DNA of 40,620 bases, taken from positions 1 through 40,620 of the forward strand of contig DASYZR010000064.1 in NCBI GenBank assembly GCA_035945995.1. The letters run 5' to 3'. The translations under genes and the position numbers were made by a program. The notes beneath the pieces were generated by a model, which saw nothing but the letters and a program-made list of their open reading frames with translations, was not told where the DNA came from and did not search any database. The DNA is from a bacterium (GTDB lineage Bacteria; Sysuimicrobiota; Sysuimicrobiia; Sysuimicrobiales; Segetimicrobiaceae). Each line of letters begins with the position of its first letter. Position 1 is the stretch's first letter. Positions 16,716 through 26,197 of the stretch are shown here, one piece after another.

Positions 16716-17531
16716 TTACGCCTGGACCTCTTCCTCCTCGGCCGGCTCCTCCACCACTTCTTCCTCGCCGGGCAGCGGCGCCATCGGCGCCGGCTCGACG
16801 CCTTCCGCTTCCGCGGCGGCCTCCTCTTCGACGATCTCGGCCTTCCGCCGTTCCTCGTACCCTTCGAGCGCCGCGTTGGCGACGCGGTTGGTGATCAGGC
16901 GCACCGCCCGGATCGCGTCGTCGTTGCCCGGGATCGGGTACGCCGCTTCGTCCGGATCGCAGTTCGTGTCGATGATCGCGACCACCGGAATGCCGAGTTT
17001 GCGCGCCTCGGCGATCGCGATGTGCTCCTTGCGCGTGTCGACCACGTAGACGGCCGACGGCAGCGTGCGCATCGTCGCGATCCCGCCGAGGTACTTCTCG
17101 AGCCGGGCGAGCTCGTCCATCAGCTGCGTCTGTTCCCGCTTCGGCAGGATCTCCAGCGTGCCGTTGTCGCGCATGTCGACGAGCTCGTGCAGCCGCTCGA
17201 TGCGGCTCTTGATGGTCGCGAAGTTCGTCAGCATCCCGCCGAGCCACCGCTGGTTCACGAAGAACTGGTGGGCCCGCGTCGACTCCTCGCGGATCGCGTC
17301 CTGCGCCTGCTTCTTCGTGCCCACGAAGAGCACGGTGCCGCCTTGGCCGACGGTGTCGCGCACGAACCGGTAGGCCGCGTCGATCAGCGGCACCGACTTC
17401 TGCAGGTCGATGATGTGGATCCCGTTGCGCTGGGTGAAAATGAACGGGGCCATCTTCGGGTTCCACCGGCGCGTCTGATGCCCGAAATGGACCCCCGCTT
17501 CCAACAGCTGCTTCATCGTCACGACGGCCAC
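16716..17531 (-). CDS. rpsB: 30S ribosomal protein S2
   Basis: The protein has 271 residues and starts with GTG at 17531, with GGGGG 7 nt upstream. Family motifs: [65 protein letters not shown] and [20 protein letters not shown]. The last ~45 residues form a Glu/Ala/Pro-rich tail that is longer than in most S2 proteins. It is the first gene of the tsf-pyrH-frr-uppS-cdsA-dxr operon. A -10-like TATACT lies about 150 bp upstream. Confidence 0.97.
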   Translation of the reverse strand: MAVVTMKQLLEAGVHFGHQTRRWNPKMAPFIFTQRNGIHIIDLQKSVPLIDAAYRFVRDTVGQGGTVLFVGTKKQAQDAIREESTRAHQFFVNQRWLGGMLTNFATIKSRIERLHELVDMRDNGTLEILPKREQTQLMDELARLEKYLGGIATMRTLPSAVYVVDTRKEHIAIAEARKLGIPVVAIIDTNCDPDEAAYPIPGNDDAIRAVRLITNRVANAALEGYEERRKAEIVEEEAAAEAEGVEPAPMAPLPGEEEVVEEPAEEEEVQA

Positions 17532-17676
17532 ACGACTACCCCCTGTCCGGTTTCGCCTCCGCCCGGATCATTCCGCACCGGAACCCGACGCGGGCCGCGG
17601 CTCCTCGCCGCAGACACCGCCGCCTCTGCAGGGCACCGCCGGCGCGGTCACGCAGGCGTGCAAGAATCCTCGACGT

Positions 17677-17682
17677 AGTATA
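17677..17682 (-). promoter_or_regulatory. Probable -10 element of the rpsB operon
   Basis: On the minus strand TATACT (5 of 6 to TATAAT) stands in the only AT-rich patch between hslU and rpsB, in the context GTGTTATACTACG. No good -35 box is seen at 16-18 bp (TTCACC at 15 bp is poor). It would give a leader of about 140 nt ahead of rpsB that contains several GC-rich inverted segments, possibly an S2 autoregulatory leader. Confidence 0.5.
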
Positions 17683-17704
17683 ACACACCACCCGCCCGGT
17701 GAAG

Positions 17705-17729
17705 CGTTCGGCCGGAGCGCCGGCGAACG
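17705..17729 (-). terminator. Hairpin after hslU, possible weak terminator
   Basis: A 10-bp stem (CGTTCG-CCGG with CCGG-CGAACG, one bulged base, 4-nt loop) lies 15 bp after the hslU stop. On the minus strand it is not followed by a U-run, so intrinsic termination is doubtful. Confidence 0.3.
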
Positions 17730-17743
17730 GCCGCCGCGGTGGC

Positions 17744-19189
<1,446 letters not shown>

Positions 19190-19193
19190 GGCG

Positions 19194-19721
19194 CTACCCG
19201 AGCACCTCGACGGTCACCTGGGCATTCGTGTACACGCAGATGTCCGCGGCGATCCGCAGCGCCTCGCGCGCCACCGCCTCGGCGTCGAGCGACGAGTGCT
19301 GGAGCAGGGCGCGCGCGGCGGCCAGCGCGTACGGCCCGCCGGACCCGATGGCCGCCACCCCGTCGTCCGGCTCGATGATGTCGCCGCCGCCGGAGACCAC
19401 GAAGAGGTGCGCCCGGTCGGCGACCACGAGCAGCGCCTCGAGACGGCGGAGCACGCGGTCGGCCCGCCACTCCTTGGCCAGCGCCACGACCGCGCGGGGC
19501 AGGTCGCCCCGCGCCTCGCGGAGCTTGTCCTCCAGCCGGTCGTACAGGGTCAAACCATCCGCGGCCGAGCCCGCGAATCCGAGCAGCACGCCGTCGCCGG
19601 CCCGCCGGACCTTCCGCGCCCCGTGCTTGAGCACCGTCGAGCCGACGGTGACCTGCCCGTCGCCGGCCACGGCGACCCGGCCGTCGCGGCGCACGGCCAC
19701 GACGGTGGTGGAGCGGATCAG
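19194..19721 (-). CDS. hslV: ATP-dependent protease subunit HslV, probable CTG start
   Basis: The protein has about 175 residues. It is the threonine peptidase of the HslUV complex. Alignment to family members (TTIVSVRRNG in E. coli) puts the nucleophile Thr in [23 protein letters not shown] and [20 protein letters not shown] follow as expected, with [13 protein letters not shown] later. No ATG, GTG or TTG precedes the Thr within the local frame: the next in-frame candidates are far upstream inside topA. The best start is CTG at 19721, preceded by GGGGGA and overlapping the topA stop as CTGA, like the ATGA/GTGA overlaps elsewhere. That leaves a 4-residue propeptide (M-I-R-S). Starting at the GTG after the Thr would delete the active site. 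Confidence 0.88.
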   Translation of the reverse strand: MIRSTTVVAVRRDGRVAVAGDGQVTVGSTVLKHGARKVRRAGDGVLLGFAGSAADGLTLYDRLEDKLREARGDLPRAVVALAKEWRADRVLRRLEALLVVADRAHLFVVSGGGDIIEPDDGVAAIGSGGPYALAAARALLQHSSLDAEAVAREALRIAADICVYTNAQVTVEVLG

Positions 19722-21853
19722 TGACGTCCCCCGACGGGCTCCGGCTCGCGGGGTTGCGGCGCTTCCTTGTAGACGCACGTCTTGTTGCTGCAGACGATCG
19801 TGGGCGCCGCCCCCCGGCGCGCGCGCTTGGCGACCAGCATCGACCCGCAGGTGGGGCACATCCGCCCGGTGGGCCGGTCCCACGACGTGTACGTGCACGC
19901 CGGGTAGTTCGCGCAGCCGTAGAATACGCGGCCCTTCCGCGTTCGGCGTTCGACGATCTCGCCGCCGTCGAGCGGGCAGCGCACACCGATGCCGACCGGG
20001 CGCGTGTACGAGCACTCCGGGTATCCGGAACAGGCGATGAACTCGCCGTAGCGCCCGCGCCGCTTGACGAGCGGCCGCCCGCAGCGCGGACACGCCTCGC
20101 CGATCTCCTCCGGGGCCATCTCGACTTCTTCGATGGCATGCTCGGCCTTGGACAGCTCGGTCGAGAACGGGCCGTAGAAGCCCTCGAGGAGCCGGACCCA
20201 ATCCTGCGCGCCGTCCTCGACCCGGTCGAGGTTCTCCTCCATGCGGGCCGTGAACTCGACGTCCATGACGTTTGGGAAGTGCTCGACGAGCAGCGCGTTC
20301 ACGAGCATGCCGAGGTCCGTCGGGTAGAGCCGCCGGTCCTCGACCTCGACGTATCCTCGGTGCTTGATCGTCTCGATGATCGGCGCGTACGTGCTCGGCC
20401 GGCCGATGCCCCGGTCCTCGAGCGACCGCACGAGCGTGGCCTCGGTGTAGCGGGGCGGCGGCTGCGTGAAGTGCTGCTCCGGGTCGAGGCCGAGCAGGCG
20501 GAGGGTCTCGCCGACGGTGAGGTCGGGCAGCCAGCCCTCCGGCGTCTCGTCCTCCTCGGTGTCGCGCCCCTCCATGTACACGCGCAGGAATCCCGGGAAC
20601 TTCACCCGGGATCCGGTCGCCCGGAACACGTACGGCCCCGCCGTAATGTCCACCGCGAGCGTGTCCATCACCGCCGACGCCATCTGGCTGGCGACGAACC
20701 GCTCCCAGATCAGCTTGTAGACTTTGTGCTGGTCGGCCTTGAGGTGCGGCCGCACGGCGTCCGGCGTGCGATGGACGGACGTGGGCCGGATCGCCTCATG
20801 CGCCTCCTGGGCGCCGCGGCGCGACGTGTAGCGCCGCGGCTTCTCCGGCGCGTACTCGGCCCCGTAGGCGGCGACGATGTGCTCCCGCACCTGCTGCTGG
20901 GCCGCCTCGGCGATGTTGACCGAGTCGGTGCGCATGTACGTGATCAACCCGACGGTGCCCTCCGCCCCGACGTCGAGGCCCTCGTACAACTGCTGGGCCA
21001 CGACCATGGTGCGGGCGGCGGAGTATCCGAGCTTGCGGTTGGCCTCCTGCTGCAGGGTGCTCGTGGTGAACGGCGCCGCGGGGTGCCGCTGCTGATCGCG
21101 CCGCCGAATCTCCCCGACCGCATACGGCAGCCGCTCGAGCTCCTGGACGAGCGAGCGGGCCTCGGCCTCCGTCGCGATCGCGATCTTGTCCGCCCCTTTG
21201 GCGACGAGCTTCGCCGCGAACGCGGCGTCGGCGACCGGCGGTCCCCCCGCGTCGAGGCGGCTCAGACGCGCGGTGATCGACCAGTATTCAGTTGGAACGA
21301 ACGCGTCGATCTCTTTCTCACGCTCACAGATCAGCCGGACGGCGACCGATTGCACGCGGCCCGCGCTCAGACCGCCGCGGACCTTGCGCCACAACAGCGG
21401 GCTCAGCTTGTACCCCACCAGCCGATCCAGGATCCGGCGCGCCTGCTGCGCGTTCACGAGGCTCGTATCGATGTCCCGGGGGTGCGCCAGAGCGCGGCGC
21501 ACGGCGTCGCGCGTCACCTCGTGGAACTCGATCCGCTTGATCTTGGGGTTGACCGGGTGCAGGATCGTCGACAGGTGCCAGGAAATGGCCTCGCCTTCGC
21601 GGTCGGGGTCGGTCGCGAGGTAGACTGTCGACGCCTTCTTGGCCGCCGATTTCAGCTCTTTGATGACCGGACCCTTCCCCTTCGGCACCAGGTACTTGGG
21701 CGTGAACTCGTGCTCCACGTCCACCCCGAGCTGGCTGCGCGGCAGATCCTTCACATGCCCCATCGAGGCCATGACTTCATACCGCCCGTCGAGGAGCTTT
21801 TTGAGCGTCCTCGCCTTGGTCGGCGACTCTACCACGACCAGTGATCGTGCCAC
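19718..21853 (-). CDS. topA: DNA topoisomerase I
   Basis: The protein has 711 residues from GTG at 21853, with GGAGGG 5 nt upstream, so the product begins [20 protein letters not shown]. The Toprim domain follows, with [17 protein letters not shown] carrying the acidic metal triad. The nucleophile Tyr is Y306 in [12 protein letters not shown]. The C-terminal part has three zinc ribbons: CPRCG...CSGYPEC, CPLDGG...CANYPAC and CPTCG...CSNKTC. It relaxes negative supercoils. It has its own strong promoter (21993-22022). In related bacteria topA directly follows dprA; here a 4.1-kb island separates them. Confidence 0.97.
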   Translation of the reverse strand: MARSLVVVESPTKARTLKKLLDGRYEVMASMGHVKDLPRSQLGVDVEHEFTPKYLVPKGKGPVIKELKSAAKKASTVYLATDPDREGEAISWHLSTILHPVNPKIKRIEFHEVTRDAVRRALAHPRDIDTSLVNAQQARRILDRLVGYKLSPLLWRKVRGGLSAGRVQSVAVRLICEREKEIDAFVPTEYWSITARLSRLDAGGPPVADAAFAAKLVAKGADKIAIATEAEARSLVQELERLPYAVGEIRRRDQQRHPAAPFTTSTLQQEANRKLGYSAARTMVVAQQLYEGLDVGAEGTVGLITYMRTDSVNIAEAAQQQVREHIVAAYGAEYAPEKPRRYTSRRGAQEAHEAIRPTSVHRTPDAVRPHLKADQHKVYKLIWERFVASQMASAVMDTLAVDITAGPYVFRATGSRVKFPGFLRVYMEGRDTEEDETPEGWLPDLTVGETLRLLGLDPEQHFTQPPPRYTEATLVRSLEDRGIGRPSTYAPIIETIKHRGYVEVEDRRLYPTDLGMLVNALLVEHFPNVMDVEFTARMEENLDRVEDGAQDWVRLLEGFYGPFSTELSKAEHAIEEVEMAPEEIGEACPRCGRPLVKRRGRYGEFIACSGYPECSYTRPVGIGVRCPLDGGEIVERRTRKGRVFYGCANYPACTYTSWDRPTGRMCPTCGSMLVAKRARRGAAPTIVCSNKTCVYKEAPQPREPEPVGGRH

Positions 21854-21992
21854 TCCGTCCCTCCAGTTCCTGCGCCGGCCGCCGCGGTTCCGCACCGACA
21901 GCCGGCCGTCCGTCGGGGACGCCGTCGCCGTTCTTTATTTAATGGAAGCAACACCGGCTGCGGCGCCCTCATGGCGGAAGCTCCGATGGGCG

Positions 21993-22022
21993 ATTCTATA
22001 CCCCGACCTTTGCTATTGTCAA
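21993..22022 (-). promoter_or_regulatory. Strong sigma-70 promoter of topA-hslV-hslU
   Basis: A perfect TTGACA (22022-22017) and TAGAAT (21998-21993, 5 of 6) lie 18 bp apart on the minus strand, in a locally AT-rich patch. Transcription would start near 21986, giving a leader of about 130 nt. The -35 box lies only 13 bp from the direct repeat at 22036, so the island ends just outside this promoter. Confidence 0.8.
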
Positions 22023-22035
22023 ATTTGCGCCCTCC

Positions 22036-22076
22036 GGCTACTCTGTTGTTCCCCTTCCCCAACCGTCCGGCACGGC
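22036..22076. repeat. 41-bp direct repeat, topA-side copy (att-like)
   Basis: This copy matches 26157-26197 at 40 of 41 bases; the one difference is at 22048 (G) versus 26169 (C). The sequence reproduces the last codons and stop of dprA (it would read AVPDGWGRGTTE then stop in the dprA frame). It directly borders the topA promoter on one side and the LysR gene on the other. Outside the 41 bp the two flanks are unrelated. Confidence 0.88.
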
Positions 22077-22114
22077 CTCGATCGCCCGACGTGCAAACCA
22101 CCGGCTCGGGCACG

Positions 22115-23011
22115 TCATTTGCCGCCAACCGAGCTCATGTTGTCTACCACCGCGATGAACTTGACGACGGTAGGCGGCGGTGCGGCCGGACGCCAGACGA
22201 CCGCCAGCCGAAATCGCGGCCCGGCCGGGGTCACCCGACGGTACACGATTCCCGGGCCCGGGAAATTTTGCACCCACGCCGGGGCAAGGACGACCCCGAT
22301 CCCCGCGCTCACCAGGCTGAGGATCGAGTGCAACGGCTCCGCTTCCTGCACCACACGTGGCGCGAACCCGGCATCCTTACGGAGTGCCATGATGAGATCA
22401 TCGATGAGGCGTGTCTTCAGCGACAGGGGAAAGGCCGCGAACGGCTCGCGGGCCAGCGCGGTAAGCGGTACGCGGTGCCGCTCGGCCAGCGGGTGCCCCC
22501 TCGGAAGCGCCACGACGAGCGGGGCGTCGGCGATGATCTTCGAGCGGAAGGCAGATCCCGGGAGCGGCAGCGGGACGCAGATGACGTCGAACTGGCCGGT
22601 CTCCAATCCCTCCAACAAGCGTGGGATCGGACGCTCGTTGAAGGCGAGTTCGATCGCGGGGTAGCGGTCGCGGTAGGCCCGGAGCATCTTCGGGAACGCC
22701 GTCCACATCGCAATCTGGCTGAATCCTACCGAGAGCCGCCCGATGTGCCCCACGGCGGCTCGTTGCGCGGTGCGGACCGCCACATCCGTCTGGGCGAGCA
22801 CCCGTCGGGCCTCCTGAAGGAGTAGTCGGCCGGGCTCGGTGAGCTGCACCCGGCGCCTCGTCCGCGTGAACAGCAGCACTCCAAGATCGCGCTCCAATCG
22901 CTTGATCTGCTGGCTCAACGCCGGCTGCACGATGTGGAGCTGCGCGGCGGCACGGCCGAAGTGGAGGGTGTCGGCGACCGCCACAAAGTACCGGAGATGG
23001 CGGAGTTCCAT
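22115..23011 (-). CDS. LysR-family transcriptional regulator
   Basis: The protein has 298 residues from ATG at 23011 (MELRHLRYFVAVADTLHFGR), with AGGAG 7 nt upstream; a frame-extended ATG at 23032 is less likely. The N-terminal winged helix is typical: AAAQLHIVQPALSQQIKRLE. The substrate domain follows (LSVGFSQIAMW ... VCVPLPLP-type segments). It is divergent from the FMN reductase and EamA genes across a 97-bp gap containing a 20-bp palindrome that overlaps its own ribosome binding site. It probably represses itself and controls the divergent pair; the co-inducer is unknown. Confidence 0.92.
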   Translation of the reverse strand: MELRHLRYFVAVADTLHFGRAAAQLHIVQPALSQQIKRLERDLGVLLFTRTRRRVQLTEPGRLLLQEARRVLAQTDVAVRTAQRAAVGHIGRLSVGFSQIAMWTAFPKMLRAYRDRYPAIELAFNERPIPRLLEGLETGQFDVICVPLPLPGSAFRSKIIADAPLVVALPRGHPLAERHRVPLTALAREPFAAFPLSLKTRLIDDLIMALRKDAGFAPRVVQEAEPLHSILSLVSAGIGVVLAPAWVQNFPGPGIVYRRVTPAGPRFRLAVVWRPAAPPPTVVKFIAVVDNMSSVGGK

Positions 23012-23022
23012 AGAATCACTCC

Positions 23023-23042
23023 TGATGATCAATTGGTCATCA
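23023..23042. promoter_or_regulatory. Probable LysR operator palindrome
   Basis: TGATGATCAATTGGTCATCA is a 20-bp palindrome with one mismatched pair. It contains the T-N11-A core expected of LysR sites. It sits between the divergent genes and touches the lysR Shine-Dalgarno, which suits autoregulation. Confidence 0.6.
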
Positions 23043-23049
23043 TTTTGTA

Positions 23050-23079
23050 TTGGACGGTGATCAGGGGCGTCCCTATGAT
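23050..23079 (+). promoter_or_regulatory. Possible promoter of the FMN reductase-exporter pair
   Basis: TTGGAC (23050-23055) and TATGAT (23074-23079, 5 of 6) are 18 bp apart. The -35 box is poor, as expected for an activator-dependent promoter next to the LysR site. The start codon follows 30 bp after the -10. Confidence 0.45.
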
Positions 23080-23108
23080 ATCGGTGAGAACCGACACGGA
23101 GAGGTTCC

Positions 23109-23681
23109 GTGACTTCGAAGCGACTGCGGATTCTCGGAATTCCCGGCAGCCTGCGACGCCGTTCCTACAATCGCGGACTGCTCGAGGCGGCGGCCGAGCT
23201 TGCGCCCGATGGAATGGAGGTCGAGATCACCGACCTTGCATCGATCCCTTTGTACAATGCCGACGTCGAGGACGAGGGCGTACCGCCGTCCGTGCAGACG
23301 TTTCGGGCGCAAATTGCGGCGGCGGATGGCTTGCTCCTCGCCACCCCGGAATACAATCATATGCTGCCCGGAGTGCTCAAAAACGCCATCGACTGGGCCA
23401 CGGGGGACGGCAGGGGCAAAAACCCGCTCCAGGGCAAGCCCGCCGCGGTCATGGGCGCCTCAAGTGGAATCGTGGGGACCGCGCGCGCCCAGCTCGCGCT
23501 CCGCCAAGTCCTCGCGTCGACCGATTGCTACGTGCTGCTCCCCAACCCCCAAATCCTCGTCGGCGGCGCGAAAGACAGGTTCGACCCGGATGGCCGTCTT
23601 ACAGATGAACCAACGCGCAAGCGGATCCGGTTGCTGCTCAAGGTCTTTCGCGCATGGATCGATCGTCTCCGGCCGCGGTAG
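23109..23681 (+). CDS. NADPH-dependent FMN reductase family protein
   Basis: The protein has 190 residues and starts with GTG at 23109, with GGAGAGG upstream. It has the flavodoxin-like fold of the SsuE/ChrR/azoreductase group (FMN_red). The FMN phosphate loop is GIPGSLRRRSYNRGLLEAA. The other signature is LLLATPEYNHMLPGVLKNAI followed by DWA. GASSGIVGTARAQLALRQVL lies where the family has its GxxGG/R region. It probably reduces flavin, quinone, chromate or azo compounds with NAD(P)H. It is the first plus-strand gene behind the LysR operator and is followed after 55 bp by an exporter gene, so it may serve detoxification of a small compound. Substrate unknown. Confidence 0.85.
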   Translation: MTSKRLRILGIPGSLRRRSYNRGLLEAAAELAPDGMEVEITDLASIPLYNADVEDEGVPPSVQTFRAQIAAADGLLLATPEYNHMLPGVLKNAIDWATGDGRGKNPLQGKPAAVMGASSGIVGTARAQLALRQVLASTDCYVLLPNPQILVGGAKDRFDPDGRLTDEPTRKRIRLLLKVFRAWIDRLRPR

Positions 23682-23736
23682 CGTGGCACGAGCGGGTAAT
23701 CGCCGCGATGGCGATGGAGCCGCTACCTGCGGTGCG

Positions 23737-24639
23737 GTGAGTGGCAGGACATCGGCCCTGAACCATCGCGATATGGTGCTGGCTGCTCTGGCTTCGGTGA
23801 TCTGGGGCCTCGCATTCGTCGCCGCCAAGTTCGGACTGGAAAGCTTCTCCCCCCCGCAGTTAACGGCAGCCAGGTTCCTGATCGCGAGCCTCCCCGTTTT
23901 TCTGGTGCCGCGGCCGAACATCCCGTGGTGGTCGATCGCGCTGATCGGGATGACACTGTTCGCCGGGCAGTTCCTGTTGCTGTTCTTCGCCTACACTCAA
24001 GGGCTGGCCCCGGGCCTCGCCTCGGTCACCCAGCAGACGCAGGTGTTTTTCACGGTGCTGCTCGCCGCCGTATTCCTTCGCGATGTCCCGAACCGCAGAC
24101 AGTGCTTGGGCATGACGATCGCGTTCACGGGCCTCGTACTGATCGCCCTGACCATCGGATCGGACCTCACGCTCGCAGCGCTCGGCCTCGCGCTCGGGGG
24201 CGCCTTCAGTTGGGCCGTCGGGAACGTCCTGGTCAAGCGCACCGCCGACGTTCCTATGTTTCCCTTGATCGTGTGGTGCAGCCTGATTCCGCCGTTGCCC
24301 GCGATCGTTGTGTCGGCGGTCTACGATCGGCGCGTGTCGGTGTGGGAGGCGGCGGCGGGCGCTTCCTGGCTGAGCATCGGGGCCGCGGTTTACCTCGGAA
24401 CGATGGCCACCGTCGTCGCCTACGGGATCTGGGGTCATTTGCTCCAACGCTACCCGGCCGGGGTCGTCGCGCCGTTCGCCCTTCTGGCACCGTGCACCGG
24501 GATCGTGGCATCCGCCGTGACCTTCGGCGAGGTGTTTAGTCCGACGCGCTACGCCGGCATGGCCCTGATCCTTGCGGGTCTCGCTGTGATCGTCCGGCCC
24601 GCGGGTGGCACGCCCGCCGATGGACGGGGCGTGGCGTGA
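23737..24639 (+). CDS. EamA-family (DMT superfamily) exporter
   Basis: The frame has 300 residues from GTG at 23737. An ATG at 23773 is an alternative, but the longer form gives the usual short polar lead before the first helix. Two EamA repeats are visible: ASVIWGLAFVAAKFGLESFS at the start of repeat 1 and LGLALGGAFSWAVGNVLVKR at the start of repeat 2. Ten hydrophobic helices are expected; YAGMALILAGLAVIVRP closes the protein. DMT exporters of this type move amino acids, metabolites or drugs. Being linked to the FMN reductase and LysR suggests export of a related compound. The frame also runs upstream into the reductase gene, but that part is a shadow. Confidence 0.88.
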   Translation: MSGRTSALNHRDMVLAALASVIWGLAFVAAKFGLESFSPPQLTAARFLIASLPVFLVPRPNIPWWSIALIGMTLFAGQFLLLFFAYTQGLAPGLASVTQQTQVFFTVLLAAVFLRDVPNRRQCLGMTIAFTGLVLIALTIGSDLTLAALGLALGGAFSWAVGNVLVKRTADVPMFPLIVWCSLIPPLPAIVVSAVYDRRVSVWEAAAGASWLSIGAAVYLGTMATVVAYGIWGHLLQRYPAGVVAPFALLAPCTGIVASAVTFGEVFSPTRYAGMALILAGLAVIVRPAGGTPADGRGVA

Positions 24640-24749
24640 CGACGGCCTTGCTTCCCCCGGGGTTAGCGGATACCACGGCCCAGAACGGGAGAGAATAGGA
24701 TTGCCTTCTGGCCGATAGCCATCGCCTGGAGCCTTGCAGCGGCGGTTCG

Positions 24750-25034
24750 GAGTGCGGGCGTTTGCTCCGTCGGCTTGGACGTAGGCGGCCGTGGGGTGGT
24801 TCACACGGGCTACACGAAGCGGCGCCAGCTCGATGTCGACGGCGACGAGCGCGATGCCGGGGAATCGCGTTGCCAGTTGCGCCATCATGGCTCCCACGCC
24901 GCTACCGAGGTCGAGAACACGGTCTGCCGGCCGGATCTGCACGTCTCCCAGGTAAAACTCGCGACAAATGGCGCCTGAAACTCAAGTCGCGCCGCCTCGC
25001 GAGAATCTATCTTCCCGTGGATATACTCATGCAT
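24750..25034 (-). pseudogene. SAM-dependent methyltransferase, N-terminal remnant with frameshift
   Basis: From ATG at 25034 the frame reads MHEYIHGKIDSREAARLEFQ-APF, a typical methyltransferase N-terminus. It then shifts by one base near 24975-24990 and continues REFYLGDVQIRPADRVLDLG, followed by motif I (SGVGAMMAQLATRFP) and motif II-like VAVDIELAPLRVARVN. Homology stops after YVQADGANAR near 24755, so the C-terminal half is absent. No ribosome binding site is evident. The remainder of the 24640-25098 gap, 24640-24749, shows no gene. Confidence 0.7.
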
Positions 25035-25098
25035 GCGCTAGAGCGATGGCCGCTGTTTGTTGGCAGTAATACACGGACCGTCCGATGAACCTGACGCG

Positions 25099-25901
25099 CT
25101 AATGGCCGGCGTGAGCATCGAGCGGGCCGTAGACGGCTGTGCGCGGAAAGAAGGCGTACCATGCAAACCAGTACGTCAGAAATCCGCCGACTCGGGGCGC
25201 ACGACGTCCGTCGGCCGCCACAGCGGGCAGTACGTGAGCGCCACCGGCACGCCGCCGACAGTATCGTTCACCAGTTCGTGCCAGTCCATGATCCGAAGGG
25301 GGTACGCGCGCGCGTCGCCGCCGACAGCCAGCCCGAACACCGGCTCATTGGGCGTGAGATACGTCGCCATGTCGGCCGCGACCACCCGGGGATCCTCGAG
25401 GACGGGAATGCCGTCGACCGTGACGCCACCCCACTGTATCTCCTCGACGCTTACGCGGGCGGGGGCGCCGTCGCGCAAGAAGGTTTCGAACCGTGGATCG
25501 ATCCGTCCAAGTAGCCGGCCCTTCCACCCGACGAATCCCGGTGGCGGCGTGTTCGATGTCCCGCCGTACCACTCGACCCAGGCGATCCAGTCGTCGCCAT
25601 ACGCCAGGCCGGTAAGCCGGCGCAGCGCGGCGACGATCGCCCCGTCATCGAGATCTCGCGCGATACCCGCCTGACTCGCGCGGAGCAACTCGATCAGCAC
25701 GCCGACGTAACTGACGTCACGGGTGCGGACGATCTGGTCAAGCGCGTCGCGTCCCGGTGCCCCTCCGGCGGTCAGCGCATCCATGAGCGGGCGCGCCTCG
25801 GATTTTCGCGGCGAGGCCGCGACCGCCGGTAGGAGAACACCGAGCACGAGCACCGTCAAGACGGTCAGCCGGAGCCGGCGCACTCTCACGCGAACCCGCA
25901 C
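25099..25901 (-). pseudogene. DUF3179 family protein, internally deleted and frameshifted
   Basis: The 5' part (25901 to 25176, 241 codons) has a signal-like N-terminus (LRLTVLTVLVLGVLLPAVAA) and then DUF3179 features: DDWIAWVEWYGG, FLRDGAPARVSVEEIQWGGV, and ARAYPLRIMDWHELVNDTVG followed by VALTYCPL. The family should continue CPLCG...; here TYCPLW runs to an early TGA at 25176. A second frame of the same strand reads GGFLTYWFAWYAFFPRTAVY and GPLDAHAGH to a TAG at 25099, which resembles the normal C-terminus. So the middle of the gene is missing and the tail is shifted. A functional product is unlikely. The 25902-26156 stretch upstream holds no recognisable gene. Confidence 0.65.
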
Positions 25902-26156
25902 TCGCCTTCGGCGATCGTCAGACGCTCGTCAATGATTGCGGCCATCGTGTTTCCGGTTTTCCGTGTTCTAGATCAGACGTGGCGCATGGCGACGCACAAG
26001 ACCAACGCGATGGGGCCGACCCTGCCTTCGGCGCCGGCAACGCGAATTCCCAACTTGGCAACTTGACCGTCGTTTCCGCGTGCGCTGTTCTGCTTCCCGA
26101 GGCGGTGTAAGTGGACCTCGCCGGGCCCGCAGGGATCCACGATTTCCGCTCCGTCG

Positions 26157-26197
26157 GGCTACTCTGTTCTTCCCCTTCCCCAACCGTCCGGCACGGC
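26157..26197. repeat. 41-bp direct repeat, dprA-side copy (att-like)
   Basis: This copy is the 3' end of dprA (TAG stop at 26159-26161) and repeats 22036-22076 with one mismatch. It marks the right border of the island. See the island entry for interpretation. Confidence 0.88.

Larger units (their letters stand above)
22036..26197. mobile_element. Small genomic island inserted at the 3' end of dprA
   Basis: A 4.1-kb segment is bracketed by 41-bp direct repeats, one of which is the actual 3' end of dprA. It separates dprA from topA, which are neighbours in many related genomes. It holds a LysR regulator, an FMN reductase, an EamA exporter, a frameshifted methyltransferase remnant and a broken DUF3179 gene. 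No integrase, recombinase or transposase is inside. It therefore looks like an old or non-autonomous integration. A duplication by homologous or illegitimate recombination is the alternative. Confidence 0.6.

Noticed and set aside
17531-17743. tRNA or riboswitch in the rpsB leader
   Set aside because: GC-rich inverted segments are present but no cloverleaf or known riboswitch core could be traced by eye.
19721-21844. Long plus-strand frame opposite topA
   Set aside because: It is antisense to a clearly conserved topA and its translation is Arg/Leu/His-rich with no domain; GC-rich DNA often gives such frames.
25902-26156. Short minus-strand frame ending GRVGPIALVLCVAMRHV
   Set aside because: No start, ribosome binding site or recognisable family supports it; treated as non-coding.
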